A stretch of 64,000 nucleotides of DNA from Nyssa sinensis (Eukaryota; Streptophyta; Magnoliopsida; Cornales; Nyssaceae): the NCBI GenBank assembly GCA_008638375.1, contig CM018043.1, forward strand, positions 59,460,510 to 59,524,509. Direction: 5' to 3'. Position numbers and translations under genes: made by a program. The notes under the pieces were generated by a model. The model was not told the DNA's origin. It saw only the letters and a list, made by a program, of their open reading frames with translations, and ran no database searches. This document shows, in pieces, positions 28,553 through 41,833 of the stretch (its first letter is position 1; each line of letters begins with the position of its first letter).

Positions 28553-29345
28553 GATGGTAATGGGGAAGGGGACCCTATCCCAACTCCGTCTCACGAAATT
28601 TTTTTTCTCTCTCAAATTCATTTAAACTCTTTGATAGGAGAGGGCGGATATCCTCCCATTAGGGTTTCTATTTATTTATTTTATTAAGTTATTTACAATT
28701 AATACATTCCAAACAAAATGTTACATATTTTAAAATAAAAAATAGGATAGTACTTGGTTCTAAACCAAGTAGGAGGAACCTCCTCCTACTTAGGTACGTA
28801 TTACAACCCTAATGTGTCACGTAAGCAATCACATAAATATCATGTGACCATTTAATTTTAACTAAAAAATAAAAATTAAACAAAAGTAAAAAACACACAT
28901 GGATAGCATTGGTGGCAGATTGTAGTTAAAATACGTATCCGCTAGGAGAAATTTCTTCCTACCTAGATTACAGCTGCGTATATATAGTTCTAAAAAATAT
29001 ACACATTAATAGAGAATTAGAATGATATTGTTTCCTTTTTCAAACTTATAACTCTATTAAGTTTGTATAAACTTTTAATAGCTAGGTGACTAAAAAATAT
29101 CATTATTAACTTTGATTATGTAGCACAAAATTTCTTTTTATTATATTTTATATAATTTGGGCGGGGTGGGGTGCCTTCTTCCCAAACCTGCCCCAAATCT
29201 TAATGGCTTCATAGCTTCCCCCAAACTTGTCTCATTAAGGGTGGGGTATGGTAGGTTCCCAATAAGATGAAAATTTAACCCACCTCAATGGGACGGGTTG
29301 TCACATTCCGAACCCCACCCTATACAGATTTGGGACATGGCCAAT
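28553..29345. repeat. Dispersed repeat with GC-rich ends, copy 2, interrupted
   Basis: Shares the ordered landmarks of 3850-4325 (GGGGACCCTATCCC head, CATTTAAACTC, GAATTAGAATGATAT, GTGACTAAAAAATAT, GGGGTGCCTTC tail). It is longer because of a 247 bp insertion at 28745-28991. Confidence 0.5.
28745..28991. mobile_element. Small insertion with 8 bp direct flanks
   Basis: Interrupts the dispersed repeat and is flanked by AAAAAATA on both sides (28737-28744 and 28992-28999), the 8 bp size of hAT-type target duplications. The left part contains two perfect palindromes (CTTGGTT..AACCAAG and AGTAGGAGG..CCTCCTACT). Terminal inverted repeats are not obvious and the flank sequence is low in complexity. 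Confidence 0.4.
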
Positions 29346-30690
29346 TGTTATCCAAACAAGCCGTAAAGAATCAAATGAGTCATACCTAACAAATACATTT
29401 ATTTCAATTCAATAAGTGAAAGCACAGCCTGTGCAACTCATCTGATACAACATCTTATCAATATCAAGTATACTTTAAGTCATGCTTTCATTAATACTTT
29501 AACATCAAAACTTTTCTATATGTTTCATATCACAACTGTACTTACTTATCTTCTTAGGTGTGTTACAATGATGCTCGTTCAATTACATATCCTTACCTTT
29601 ACACATAACTTGTAAATCTATCTCAACTATATTCAACATCTACTAAGTTCTTCCTTGTTCTATGTCTTTCTACTTTGCATTTTTCTAGCATCATTGTTTT
29701 AGATTTCTTTCCTTTACTATACCTAAAAGATGTTGGGAGGGTAGGGATAAGCTAAACAAATCTCAGAGAATAATATTAGTACTCTGTTTTGGGTTTTCAA
29801 CTGAGAGAATTTTTGAAGCAAATATCACGATAAATAAATCTCCATCGATTGTTCACTTCTCAATAACATGATATATATATATATATATATATAACATTTG
29901 AATAACAATACTTTAAATTTTCATTTCAATAATATCACTTGTAATAGTAATCACTTACAAGAATAATTCAAATAGAAATATTTTGAATCAATAAGCACTT
30001 TCACAAGATTGCTTGTATAGGCAATAAAGCATTACATGTAAACATAAAGGTTCAAACCTTTTATATAAAATAGGAGGTTCAATTTTTTTTTCTCATTTAT
30101 TCATTTCATTTATGCTCTTATCACTTATTACAAGGGAATCTGTGTCAACCCGAACTCTAAATTTTCAAGAGGTCACGAGGACCTAATAGGAGATCACAAG
30201 GATCTAATCAAACAAAAGAGATCTCTTGGCTTTTAGCAGACCTTACAGGAGTGAGTCCAAAGGATCTCATTAAACATGACTATATATGCACTAGATTTAA
30301 TTATCTTTTACTATATCATTTTTAACTTTAGGAAATAGTCATTTCAAATAATTATTTTTCAATAAAACATGTTTTTGAGAGCAAATAGGAAACATCATTT
30401 CGATAAGGAGAAATAAACATACTTTTTATGCTTGAACAAGAAACTTACAAAGAAAGTTGGAGTTTTCTTAAAAAACTTTTATAAAATATGAGTGTAAAAG
30501 AGTACCATTTCAAATGGTTGGATTACTCAACTGGTTTCTTTAGTTCTAATTCCTTATTTAATTTTTCTCACATGTCCCCATTTCCTCTAGTGATCCTATA
30601 TCATGGATCAATTTGGGCTTAATATTGTAATAAAAACACGACTTTATTTAAAACGTTACATATTTGATATTTTTAGTTTAATTGAACTAA
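29346..30690. other. Intergenic, no gene recognised
   Basis: AT-rich; includes a (TA)n run at about 29872-29893 and short repeated phrases around GGATCTAATCAAAC. No protein-like frame. Confidence 0.5.
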
Positions 30691-33600
30691 GTTGAATGGG
30701 AAAGGCAGTGATGATTTACAGGTCGAGGGTTTGTTTGTGATGGGTCATTTGGATTCCTCCAATAATAGAGGCAAACCTAATAAAAGGGGATTTGGTAGTG
30801 TTAATGGTAGAGGTTGAGGCTGAGGTAAGGGTTGAGGTGGATCCAAGGGTGGATCATGGTGTAGAATACCCAAAAGTGAGATTGAATGTTCCTACGGTCA
30901 CAAGTTTGGGCACTACAAAACTGAGTGTCCTAAGCTCGAAGAACAAGTGAGAAAGAAGAAGGAAAATTCTACTAATGTCGCTGGTATTGCGGAAGAAACC
31001 GTTGATGTTACAAATAATGTCCTTTCAGTTACTGTTTTTGATAATCGCTCCAAAGAGGAGTAGATTCTTGATTTGGGTTGCTCATATCATATAACCCTTA
31101 ATCGGGATTGGTTTGTTACCTACGATGCAATCAATGGTGGTCAAATTTTAATAGGCAACAACATAGCTTGTAAGATCATTGGGATAGGTACATTTCGAAT
31201 TCAATTGCATAACGAAATTGTGAGGACTTTGACACATGTATGACTGTTGCCCAAATATTTACCCTAGAGGCGGGGGTGAATAGGATATTTCTCAAATTTT
31301 GATTTCTTTTCATTTTTTAAAAATGAATATTGTAAATACACAGTAAATAAATAAGAACAAAGAAAGAGAGAGAAAGAAAGCAAACACAACAATTACGAGG
31401 GCCGTAAAACTTCCTATATCCTCGAATCAAATATCCCCACTTAAGAGTTTCCACTATAGTGACCTCTTTGTAAGTGGAGACCAAACATTTACAAAGTGAA
31501 GAACGCAACCCTCTTATCCCAGCAAAATATGTCATTTTGCCTCACCGGGTAACACCTATCCACAACTCTTACTGTAATGAGATAATACAAAGATGTTTAC
31601 CAAATAGTACTCTTTTCTAGAGTATTTTTGGTTTAATAAGATGCCCACTCTTTATAGATTAATCAAATGTAAGCCTTGAGTATTTAAGATGAGTGAAACT
31701 TTTAGATCTAGATTTGGAAGATGATAGATCTAAAATCAATAGAAAATATGTGATAATGTAAGCTTGTAATGGATGGCTTATAAAGCCCTAGAGAACATCT
31801 ATTTATAGCCCTTTAAAGTATATGGCTGTTGTTTTTAAAAAAGAGCCATTTTCCCCTTTTGTCTATTCAAAATTCGAATTTGTAATTGCTAGATCGACAT
31901 AATGAATCTATTAAAACATCAACTAGTCGACTGCAATGAGGATTGGTCGACTAATTAGGTCAACTGATTTGTTCAGAGGCTTTGAGGTTCATTTGGTTAA
32001 GAACAAATAGTCAACTGGTTTTAAGTATCAATCGACTAGTTCTATTTGTACATTATTTTTGCCTTTGAGAAGTGGTCGATTGATATAACTTTTAGGTCGA
32101 TTGATTTTGACAGTGTGCTTAAGCAATTTATAAATTGGTCATTCAGTCGACTGGTTTTGTTTGTATACTAATTTTACCTTTAAGAACAGTGGACTGAATC
32201 TTATTAGAAGTCGACTGATTTGGACAGTGAGCTTAGACAATTTTATAAAACATTACTCAGTTGGCTGGTTCTTAGGATCAGTTGATTGGTTTAATCAGTG
32301 TGGCAAATAAGCTTTAAGAATCAGTCGACTGGTTTAGATAGTGAGTGTCTTCTAACTTCTTTTTTTCTTAGTGTACTATTGCCAAAATCTTTTGATCTTT
32401 CAAAACTTTAAGTTAAATGTTTTGTTTTAAAGAAATTATTTGAGTTTAGTCTTTAGATGATCATTTTAAATAGTGAGAGCTTACGACCAATGATTAATCT
32501 AATCCTAACGTCACTCAAAAACCTAAAACCCAAAATAAGGAAAAATGAAAATCTTTACTTGGATCCTTGGACTTGAGTGAGTCCACCTTGCTTGAATCAT
32601 CATGAGAGCATTCCTCCTATTTTGATCTTTTATTTGAAATATACTTTTGAGTGGAATCTTTTAGCTTAATGGACTTTTGCCATTTTCTTGATCAACAATC
32701 TTCTTTAACCTAGATGACCTATTTGCATTGTTACTTGGATAAAGCATTAATCCATTGGATAATGTTTTGTGATTATCAAAATTACTGAGATACCCTTGGT
32801 TGAGAACCTTTAGGGCTAACAACGACACATACCGGACTTGAAGAAAAATTCAATTTCTTTGGGCAGTTATGAAAGTTTGTAAGGGATCTTTGGTTGTGAT
32901 GAAAGATAAAAAAGTTAATGGCCTTTACATTTTTCTCGACAGTATAATTGTTGGTTCTATAGATGTTTCATCTTTATCTTCAGTTGATCTAGATTTAGAT
33001 ACCACTCATTTGTGGCATATGCGATTGAGTCACATGAATGAAAAAGGTTTGACAATTCTGAGCAAACTGGGTTTGCTTTGTGGATAGTCTACATGAAAGC
33101 TTGACTTTTGTGAGTATCGTGTCTTCGAAAAATAGAAAAAAGTGAAGTTTAGTACTGTGATTCATAGAGCCAAGGTTATAATTGACTACATCCATTCGGA
33201 TCTTTGAGGTCCTGCAACCACCACATTCCATGGTGGTGCTCAGTATTTTTTGACTTTTTTTTGATGATTATTCAATGAAAGTTTGAGTGTATTTTCTAAA
33301 GCACAAGAATAAGGTATTTGTTACATGCATTCAAGTAGTGGAAAGTCTTGTTTGAAAAGCAAGAAGGAAAGCAGGTCAAATGTCTTATAAACAAACAATG
33401 ACATGGAATTATGTGATGCAGAGTTTAATAAGAGTTTTTAGAATAAAGGAATTACGAGAAATCGCATAGTTGGTGGCACTCCCCCAAAAATGGAGTCGTA
33501 GAATAGATGAACAGAACTCTTATGGAAAGAGCTCGTTGCATGCTCTCAAATGTTGGGTTGTCTAAGGCATTTTGGGTTGAGACCGTCAACGAAACTTGCT

Positions 33601-34035
33601 ATTTAGTAAACCGCTCCCCTAATACTGCTATTGAAACTAAAATTCCTAATGAGATATAGTTTGGTACTTCTACTGATTATTCAAGTTTAAAAATTTTTGG
33701 TTGTCTTGCTTATTATCATGTAGATGGCGATAAGCTTAAGCTTAGGATCAAGAAGTGCATTTTCATTGGATATGCATAAGGGGTCAAAGGATACAGATTG
33801 TGGTATACCGATCTTAAGTCACCCAAGTTAGTTACCAATAATGATGTTATTTTTGATGAATCTGTTGTGTTTCACCCTAAAAAGGAGTTCAGTGATGTTT
33901 CAGGAAATAAGCAGAGTACAAGAAGTTTTAGAACCTTTGAAAGAAGTGAAAAAATGCCCATCGGCACCCGTGTGTTAGAAACCCCCTTCTTTGTTGCTTG
34001 TTTGCAAGGCCGAAAGAGGGGGAAAACTTGCTTCT
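30691..34035 (+). pseudogene. Eroded Ty1/copia polyprotein, split by a solo LTR
   Basis: Fragments in order: an RG-rich stretch; a gag zinc knuckle (CSYGHKFGHYKTEC, near 30890); a protease-like ILDLGCSYHITLNRDWF segment (31064-31113); then, after the solo LTR, the GAG-pre-integrase domain (LWHMRLSHMNEKGL, near 33010-33060), an integrase part (NGVVE then MNRTLMERARCMLSN, near 33490-33555), and a copia-type GCLAYYHVDGDKLKLR...CIFIGY segment near 33702-33775. Multiple stops interrupt it. Sequence stops before reverse transcriptase, so the element is truncated. LTRs were not found. Confidence 0.85.
31245..32821. mobile_element. Solo LTR, 1577 bp, nested in the copia remnant
   Basis: Starts TGTTGCCC and ends GGGCTAACA. 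It splits the copia protease region exactly where the coding similarity breaks. Flanks ATGAC (31240-31244) and ACGAC (32822-32826) differ by one C/T and fit an aged 5 bp target duplication. The interior is non-coding and carries many GTCGACTGGTTT-like 12-mers (31890-32340). Confidence 0.65.
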
Positions 34036-34324
34036 AAGTAAAATAAAAAGAATCATTTAGTGTTTCAAGTCATCAACACCACCCTTACAAAAGCAACAAA
34101 AAAACTTGCTTTCCTCCTAACCTTAGAAATAACAACCATAAAATGTATTACATGAGGTGAAACTAAAAACACAAAAGATGAAACTAAAAATATTACATAA
34201 GATGAATCCAAAGAAATACAAAGTGGCAGCAGTCCAAAAATTTCATCCATCACTCTCATATAATATGTAATCAACATGGCTAACTTCTTGAACAACATTC
34301 TTGTATATGGGTGAAAGATTACAC

Positions 34325-34362
<38 letters not shown>

Positions 34363-36775
34363 CATTAGTGATGTTTTCGAAACAATGGATACAAAAAAAT
34401 AAATCATGAATTAAGCAAGAAAATTAATGAGAGAGCATATAATACTATTATCAAAACACATTGGATTGGAAAAATATTAAGCTATTTAGACCAAAGCAAA
34501 GGTTAATTAAAAATCCATAGCATGCTTGAAAACTAACAAAAACTGCACTTATTAAAGTATAAACCATTACTGTATCATTGTTATACAGTGTATATATATA
34601 AATCATTTTTGTAATAAAATAGAAACTATTTTATGAAATAAGATTTTATTCTTTGGAAAAACCAGAAAAGAAAAAAATATAAAGAATGTTTTTCTAAAAC
34701 AAAACAGTACTAAGAAAAATTCTTCAAAGAAAAAAACTAAAACTGAAAATAGAAAACTATTTTACAGTATAAGGATATAGTAATGGAAACTAAATAAGAA
34801 CACTTACAGAATTGCAGAAACTGAAATAGTGATTAAGGCTTGTGTTTTATATAATGTCCTTAAAATGAATTACAGCTCTCACAGTGGTGCTTACGAGTTC
34901 TTGGTCATACGTCTCACAGGATACAATGATCGAGTACACGCAGATGTTAAGCACTGCAACTACGTGACTGACGAACAAAACCAGTGACTTGAACTCTCTC
35001 AAACTTTATGATTACTAACGCACAGAATGTAAGAAAAATTGGTAAGTGTAGTGGTGTTTATATAGAGTCCTTCATGCCTGTTTGGTACAGGTATGAAGCT
35101 TCGGTTGTATCTACTCATGGCGAACAGACATAGTCGCGTCCAATGAAGAAGACACCTATTCAGTCAAAATTCAAATCAAAGGTAATCACAAAACGACGTT
35201 ATTTTGAATTTAAACAAAAGTCAAATGCAATCGCTAAATGACAACGTTGAATTTAATTATCCTGATAACTAAACGACAAGCGTTTTGAAAAAATATTTAA
35301 ATAAATTTTTCCCAAAAAGACCTGGCCCTGTTCGGTGAGGGGGGGCTGCGGCGATGCGGTGCGCATGTTTGGTGAACCAAGCATGTGCTAGGTACTCCCC
35401 CTTCCACAAAACTTGGGTGTCCTTTAGGGTCCAAACCTTCCTTTAAGGTAATTGTATATATACTCTCTAAAAGCATTGTACCCATCTTATGTATATAAGC
35501 ATTTTCACAAGTTTCAAGTTTTTATTACCGTTTTCAAGTAGTAATATTTGGAGCCAATTTCACATTCACTCCTTAATGGTTTGAGCAACCCAATATATGA
35601 TTTTAATCTCCTCGTGAAGGAGAACATATTTTTATATAGATCCACTAAAATTAATGTTTGTGATCCACTATAATTTTAGTTTGAGAATAACCAAAAAATT
35701 ATTCTCAAAATCTATTATTTCTAACATAAACAAACTGCACTAATAAAACTCCACAACGTGATAAAATAGAGAGTGTACATAGTTGAATGAGGATATATAT
35801 CAACAACACAAATTAGAAGAGAAAAAAAATTGAAAACATAGAAGAATAAATATATCACAAATAGATTTCAGTCTTTGTCTATTTATTATTTTCTTTTCTT
35901 TTGGTTAAGCGTCGCTCACTTATCTTGGTGAATAGGTTTTCAATTATTTCTTTATCTTTTAATATAATGATAAAGAAATAATTGAAAACATAAAATTGCT
36001 ACATGATGCATTGATTCAGTCCACAATAACTAATGAAATGACTTCACCTATCAAATTGAATTGTGGGTAGCAATGTGACTTAATGACTCTTATCTATTTT
36101 TGACACAATGCACAAGGCTCACAGCATCTATTTTTGACACAATGCACAAGGCTCACAGCTTGCAGAAGTGCACCAGGTAATCAGCATATGGTGCCTCTTC
36201 CAAGACATATTGTCGCCTCAATTTTGAGTAATAAAAGCATGCAAAATATTCATTCAATGTTTAATCAATCAGCTTCCTAATATCCAATACCACCACCACT
36301 TGAAGTGCCTGTTCAACTGCTTCACATGCCACCGCTGATTTCCACCCTCATGCCATACTTCCACTGGCGTTAGGTGGCAACACAATTCATTCAAAATCAA
36401 AGATTAGGATAATAATATTTTTTTACGATGTTTAATCTATTATTTTTTTTCTCACACAGTAGTTTTTTCTTGCTTTATATAGTAGTTTTTTTCTTGCTTT
36501 ATATAACAATAGGGAAAGGAAAATCAAAACCATGTAATAGAGCACTCTATCATTCGGTCGAGACCTTGGTCCTCACATACCTAGTTATTTAATAGTAACT
36601 TTCACATGGAGAAGCAGAACTCGTATCTTGCCAGAGAAAAATGGACCGAAGGTTCAGGAGTGGACCCCTATCCAAATATCAGTGACATATGAGTGGTTGT
36701 AACTGAAAATCCAGTAACCACCCAACCAACCGCATACCCGCTTACAAATGAAGCTTCGGATTTCCTTTGATGATC

Positions 36776-36806
<31 letters not shown>

Positions 36807-37764
36807 GCTTATAATTACATGATTTGAAGGGCCAACGTACAAGAGAGTCCTGCATTATGGTCACCTTCGCTGACTATGCATGGATATTGTGGTCTCATGG
36901 CGTTCCAAAGGACTATGTTTAAGTAGTATGGCATTTATTGTGGAACAGTGGAAGTATTCGACTTGTAGCTGTAGCAGTTGCATTTGCTTTATGCCATCGA
37001 CAATTTAGATTTGAGTGTAGACCCTGTCCTTAGCAATAGCCCCACTGTTTCACCTTCACTGACTTCACCTCAGTACCATGTAAATTATATCAAGTAAAGT
37101 CATAGAATTAAACAGAATTTACTGCATGTACAATTTATCCAGCTGCCTAATCACTGCTGAAGAGGCAAAATGTAATTAATTTGTAGTGCCAATTAATTTT
37201 TACAAGTAATGGAATCCTCCTCCACAAACTAATGTAAAAGGAAAAATCACTTAAATTTAATTTATTTTTTAACATGACTTTATTTCTTTTGTTGGTGGTT
37301 TTTTTTTCCTTCTCGCAATGACTCTAAATGAAACTAATTTTTATTAAAACTCAGGTTGAGCCATTCAGTCTTTGAACCATCACCTCAACTCCACAACCAA
37401 GTCACCTACCAGCTATTTGGATTAATACCTCTGACCCTTATGCTTGTCAGACCATTTTATGCATTGAAGGCAACACTCATGAAGCATTTACGTAAGGGAT
37501 TTGGAAAACTGAGCTGCTTCACATTGCATTTGCATATATAGCATAAGGGGAAAAATGAGTTTCAATTTTCAGTTTTATAAAATAACGCAGCACAAAAACA
37601 AGAAAGAGAATCGAATCACATAGTTGACTAAAAAAATTCCCAACTAGGAAATTTTAATTCTTTTCATTCGAGTAAAGAACATATTCTGGCAGCAAGTACA
37701 TATATCCATGTACATTGAAGTATTTAACATAATCTAACATAAAAATGTTCATCAATTTTTTCCC
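34036..37764. other. Intergenic region downstream of polygalacturonase copy A
   Basis: Holds (TA)n tracts (34331-34360, 36777-36806), a 34 bp exact tandem duplication (36092-36159) and otherwise AT-rich sequence. The stretch 34850-35500 is more GC-balanced and could be an LTR or promoter fragment, but nothing identifies it. No protein-like frame. The right end should include the 3' UTR of the polygalacturonase gene. Confidence 0.5.
36092..36159. repeat. 34 bp tandem duplication
   Basis: A unit beginning ATCTATTTTTGACACAATG occurs twice without interruption and without visible differences. Confidence 0.95.
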
Positions 37765-38464
37765 CTATAAACAGCTTGTAGGCTCAACTAAGCCAGAAGC
37801 AGTTCCACCAGCATTGACACACGATGCTTCAGCTGGTTGATTCCTATACGTGAGCCTCACATCTTCCATTCTTATCCCACTGCATGGATTCTTTTTACTA
37901 CACTCAAATTTCACTGCAACTTGTGTTGCCGATGTTCCATGGATGTCTTGGTATGTCACGTCGCGAATTTTTACACCTGAAGCCTGTAAAAAGAATTTAA
38001 AAAATTAAAGAAAAAGAAAGGATAATAAATAGTCAGATGTTATTCAATGTAATTAACAGCAGTCTAAATATTGGGTATGGTTTGTTAGTATTCATTGGTT
38101 TTCGGCTTATATCACCCTAATTATATTGATGGGCTGCATGTGTCTGGACATAAGGCCCACTTATCATTCTATATATTAATATACATTTTCATATGTAGCT
38201 GGCCTTTGGAAAATCATACCTGACCGAGGGCAATTTTTGTTGTTGGGGCAGTAATTTTGGTCAATTACAATTGGATTTTGGACATTGAGCATAAGACCAT
38301 GTTGGAAAAGAACACCTCTCACAAAACCTGTGCTGGGTCTACCCCATGTCTTTATCCTCACACCATTCTGTGTACCCTTAAAAGCAACGGATTTAACAGT
38401 CACATTTTGCACTCCGGCTTCTTCATAATCCTTGCCTAAACTCCCAATGCTGTAACCAACCACA

Positions 38465-38506
<42 letters not shown>

Positions 38507-39863
38507 GCACACAATATACACGCACGCATATATACACATATATAGACGTTACCACTATATACCTGATGCCATGGCCAGGGCCACATTCAACGTTCTCAAT
38601 CCACAAATTAGTAGTGCCTGGGCCTATGGATACACAATCGTCTCCTGTACTGATCTTGGAGTTGAAGATTGTGACACTTGATGATAATTGCACATGAACA
38701 CCATCTGTGTTTGGACTGTGTCCTGAGGCTGAGACCTTCACTCCTTGTAGCTTTACGTTGTGGCAGCCGTTGATCACGATGTGGAATATTTGGCTGTTTA
38801 CCGAAGCTAATCCACTGATCATGATATTGTTTGAATTGGAGAAGCCCAGCGTCTGCTTGAGTACATATATATATATATATATATATAAACCGCAAATTTC
38901 TTTATCAAATATTGTTTCTGTTATAAGGTTTAAAAAAGAGATAAATAGTTGAGGGAAAAAAAAGAAATTAAAAAGCAGCATGAAATTGTCTTTACTGATT
39001 TTGTAAAGCAATCAATAGTATTGCATTTTTGTATTCTGTCCTGTTGGTTAGTGGTTATGGCAGTTGGAAGACTAACATAAAGCTTACATGTATGAACCCA
39101 AGTACAAGAAACCATAGCCCAACCGAATGGTTGACCTTTATACGTCTATGAAATTGAAGTTTTCTGTTTGATCACCTAGAAAATGGAGCAATAGAAAATA
39201 AAAATAATAGTATGAGAACAACAAACATTCCACAACAGTTATGCCTACTAGAAAACCTTGTTATATATCCCATTTGAGAAAAAAGACCGTTGTGTCAGGT
39301 TTGACGCTCTGTTAATTAAGATAGTCTGAAAGAATTTTATCGCCAGGCATATCAAATTCTGACATTGATAAGAGATGGGTTGTGTAAATGGAAACAGTTT
39401 GGTATTTTTGACATACCGTGGCTCCGGTAGGACAGCTCTTGCCGGAGGCTTTGCAAGCCCATAAACCAGTTCCTTGGCCATCAAGGATTCCTCCGATAAT
39501 GGAAACTCCATTGACACCCTCAAATAGAAGCCAGTTACCTGCATTTCCAATAAGGTTGTAATCGGAGGGAGCGAGAAGGGTGCCTTCAATGTGAATTGTT
39601 ATACCGCTATTCTTGCATTGTCCACCAAAATGAGCTTTGCCAAGTAGGTACCTTCCTGGCGGGACGTAGATTGTGGCCGGCTTTGTGGAATCACATGCTG
39701 CGGTCCATGCTCTGAGGAAGGCCTTGGTTGAGTCAGTGTAGCCGTCAGCTTTGGCTCCTAAATTCAGCACATCATATGTTACTTCTGTTGCTGAGGATTG
39801 ATAGAGGAAGATGAAGAGAAGTGTAAGAACAATAAGAGAACTCATGAGATGGGCCATTTTCAT
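37765..39863 (-). CDS. Polygalacturonase (GH28), copy A, probable frameshift before the last exon
   Basis: Secreted glycoside hydrolase family 28 enzyme that hydrolyses homogalacturonan in cell walls; the sequence is like the exopolygalacturonase/pollen group. Exons with GT-AG borders: 39863-39417, 38852-38563, 38449-38220 and 37983-37765. A hydrophobic signal peptide covers about residues 4-24. Catalytic motifs are all present: NTD (197-199), GDDC (219-222), GHG (242-244), RIK (277-279). Exon 3 has one base more than the equivalent exon of copy B, within its last ten bases, so exon 4 (73 codons, C-terminal strands) is read out of frame and hits an early stop. Without that base the protein would be 394 residues. 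The extra base is either a real mutation or a sequencing error; all earlier exons read cleanly. Confidence 0.82.
38462..38502. repeat. (TA)n tract in intron 2 of polygalacturonase A
   Basis: About 20 TA units inside the 113 bp second intron, occupying a third of it close to the acceptor side. Confidence 0.9.

Positions 39864-39866
<3 letters not shown>

Positions 39867-39906
<40 letters not shown>
39867..39906. repeat. (GA)n tract in the 5' leader of polygalacturonase A
   Basis: About 19 GA units, reading (CT)n in the sense direction, end a few bases before the ATG and lie between TATA box and start codon. They therefore form most of the 5' UTR. Confidence 0.9.
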
Positions 39907-39909
<3 letters not shown>

Positions 39910-39938
39910 GGTGAGGAGTTGGAGCGGTTTTGAGTGGG

Positions 39939-39947
39939 TATTTATAG
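39939..39947 (-). promoter_or_regulatory. TATA box of polygalacturonase A
   Basis: The minus strand reads CTATAAATACCCACTCAAAA about 80 bases upstream of the ATG. The same phrase, nearly identical, stands upstream of copy B (58062-58070), which supports function. Confidence 0.7.
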
Positions 39948-39959
39948 AGGAAATGAATG

Positions 39960-41735
39960 CATGTTTAGATGGGAATAATCAAAAAGCAGCGCCGAAATTG
40001 GGAAGGTATACATGCTGCTTTATGGGTCATGCTAACCAAAATACTTAAATTTTTTATAAAAAATATTTACACAATTGATGTGACTAGTATTATATTAATT
40101 TTATATCACATCATCCAACTAATGCTACCACATCAGTTATATAAACACTTTTGATAAAATTATTAGATCAGTATGACATTACTATAACCAAAATGACTTT
40201 ACTTTGAAACTAAACACTCTTCTAATGAGATGAGAATGCCTGAAAATGTTTATATTTTGACTGATTAACTTTACATACATAATCTATGCATACAATCTCC
40301 AAGTTGTAAAGGTTGTCATGACCACTTTCATTAAGATATTTGGTTTTAACAAAAATCAATTCTCATCTTATTTGACTTTGTTCAATTTTTTAATATTTTT
40401 TAAGAACAATTGTGAATTAAAAGGCAAGTCAAGAAAATTTTCAAACTTGGACTACGCCAAGTCCACTCTAATTAACTTATCTAATTTTTAGAGACTTTGT
40501 TTAGGTTTTTAGTAATTTTAGAAACAAATGTAAATCCTAGTACTGCCAAAATGTACTTAATAAACTGTAAAACTAATTTATCTATACTCTATAGAATGAT
40601 TTTATCATTTTTCAAACAAACTCAAATACATAGCTCTAAGTAGTACTAGTAAATGTACTTACCAAATATTTAAAAATTTAAAACTAAATCACTTTTGCTC
40701 TACAGAATCAGTTATGTCGTACCTTCATATTATGCATTTTGACTTATTTAAGGGTATTGTCCTATTTCTGATAGAGTGGACAGATCAATATATTTATCAT
40801 CACTTATTTTATTTAAAGCTCTTTCATTCCTCGTTTTCATTATAGTACTAATTAAGCTGACAGTTTGCATTCCACCAAAATCTGTACAAAGGAAACTAAG
40901 TTAATTAGAAGAGAGGGCTACATTACAACCATTGAGATTCTACCATGCATAATGGGTCAGCATATTCTCTAATTAACCTCCTTCCTTGTACACTCTTTAT
41001 GTTGGACATATATATCCGATGCATTTATTTGTTTCTTTTTATTTTTACCTATTCCTTTAACCAAGTAATTAAGCTATAATTTTCAAAATCCTTATTCTTA
41101 AATATAGTATCTTTACATAAGGAAGAACGGGAACCATTTCTGGCCTTCTCACAACATGATTAATGAGTAATCTTATGTAGAATCAAAGGTTGTGTGTGTG
41201 TGTGTGTGTGTATGTGTGTGTGTATATATATATATATATATTATAAGGTGGGTATATACACAAGTAAAATGCAAATAAGGATGGGAAATAAAGGAGTGGG
41301 AGTACGTGGTTGCTTGAGATAGGAGAATTTAAAAAAGTTAGTTAAATTAAAGAAAGCAAAGCGTGACAAAACAAACATAAAACTAACCCACGGTCCCTTC
41401 CTTTTTCTAACTTCTGGTTGTTTGCGTTGCTTTAAGCGCAAGATCAACGCCTCCAGTTCCCTGCTATGGCCACCATCTCCATCTTAACCACATTTTCCTT
41501 AATTCATCTGTTATATACTTAGGCGATTAACTTACCAATCCTTCATCTCTCTCTACTTTATAAAATTTTCTAGTTATTACGTGACGACTTAATCTTCATC
41601 AAATTACAAGCTACGTAGTCCATGTTCATCATGTAAGGAATTGTAGTGGAAAAGGTAGGGCGGGCTCAGAGGGCTGCATATATGGTGTGAGACTTAGGTT
41701 AGGAGGACACCTTGCTTAATTGGAGGGGCTACTAC

Positions 41736-41773
<38 letters not shown>

Positions 41774-41802
41774 CTGACCATATTACTTGTTTCACAATCA
41801 AC

Positions 41803-41833
<31 letters not shown>

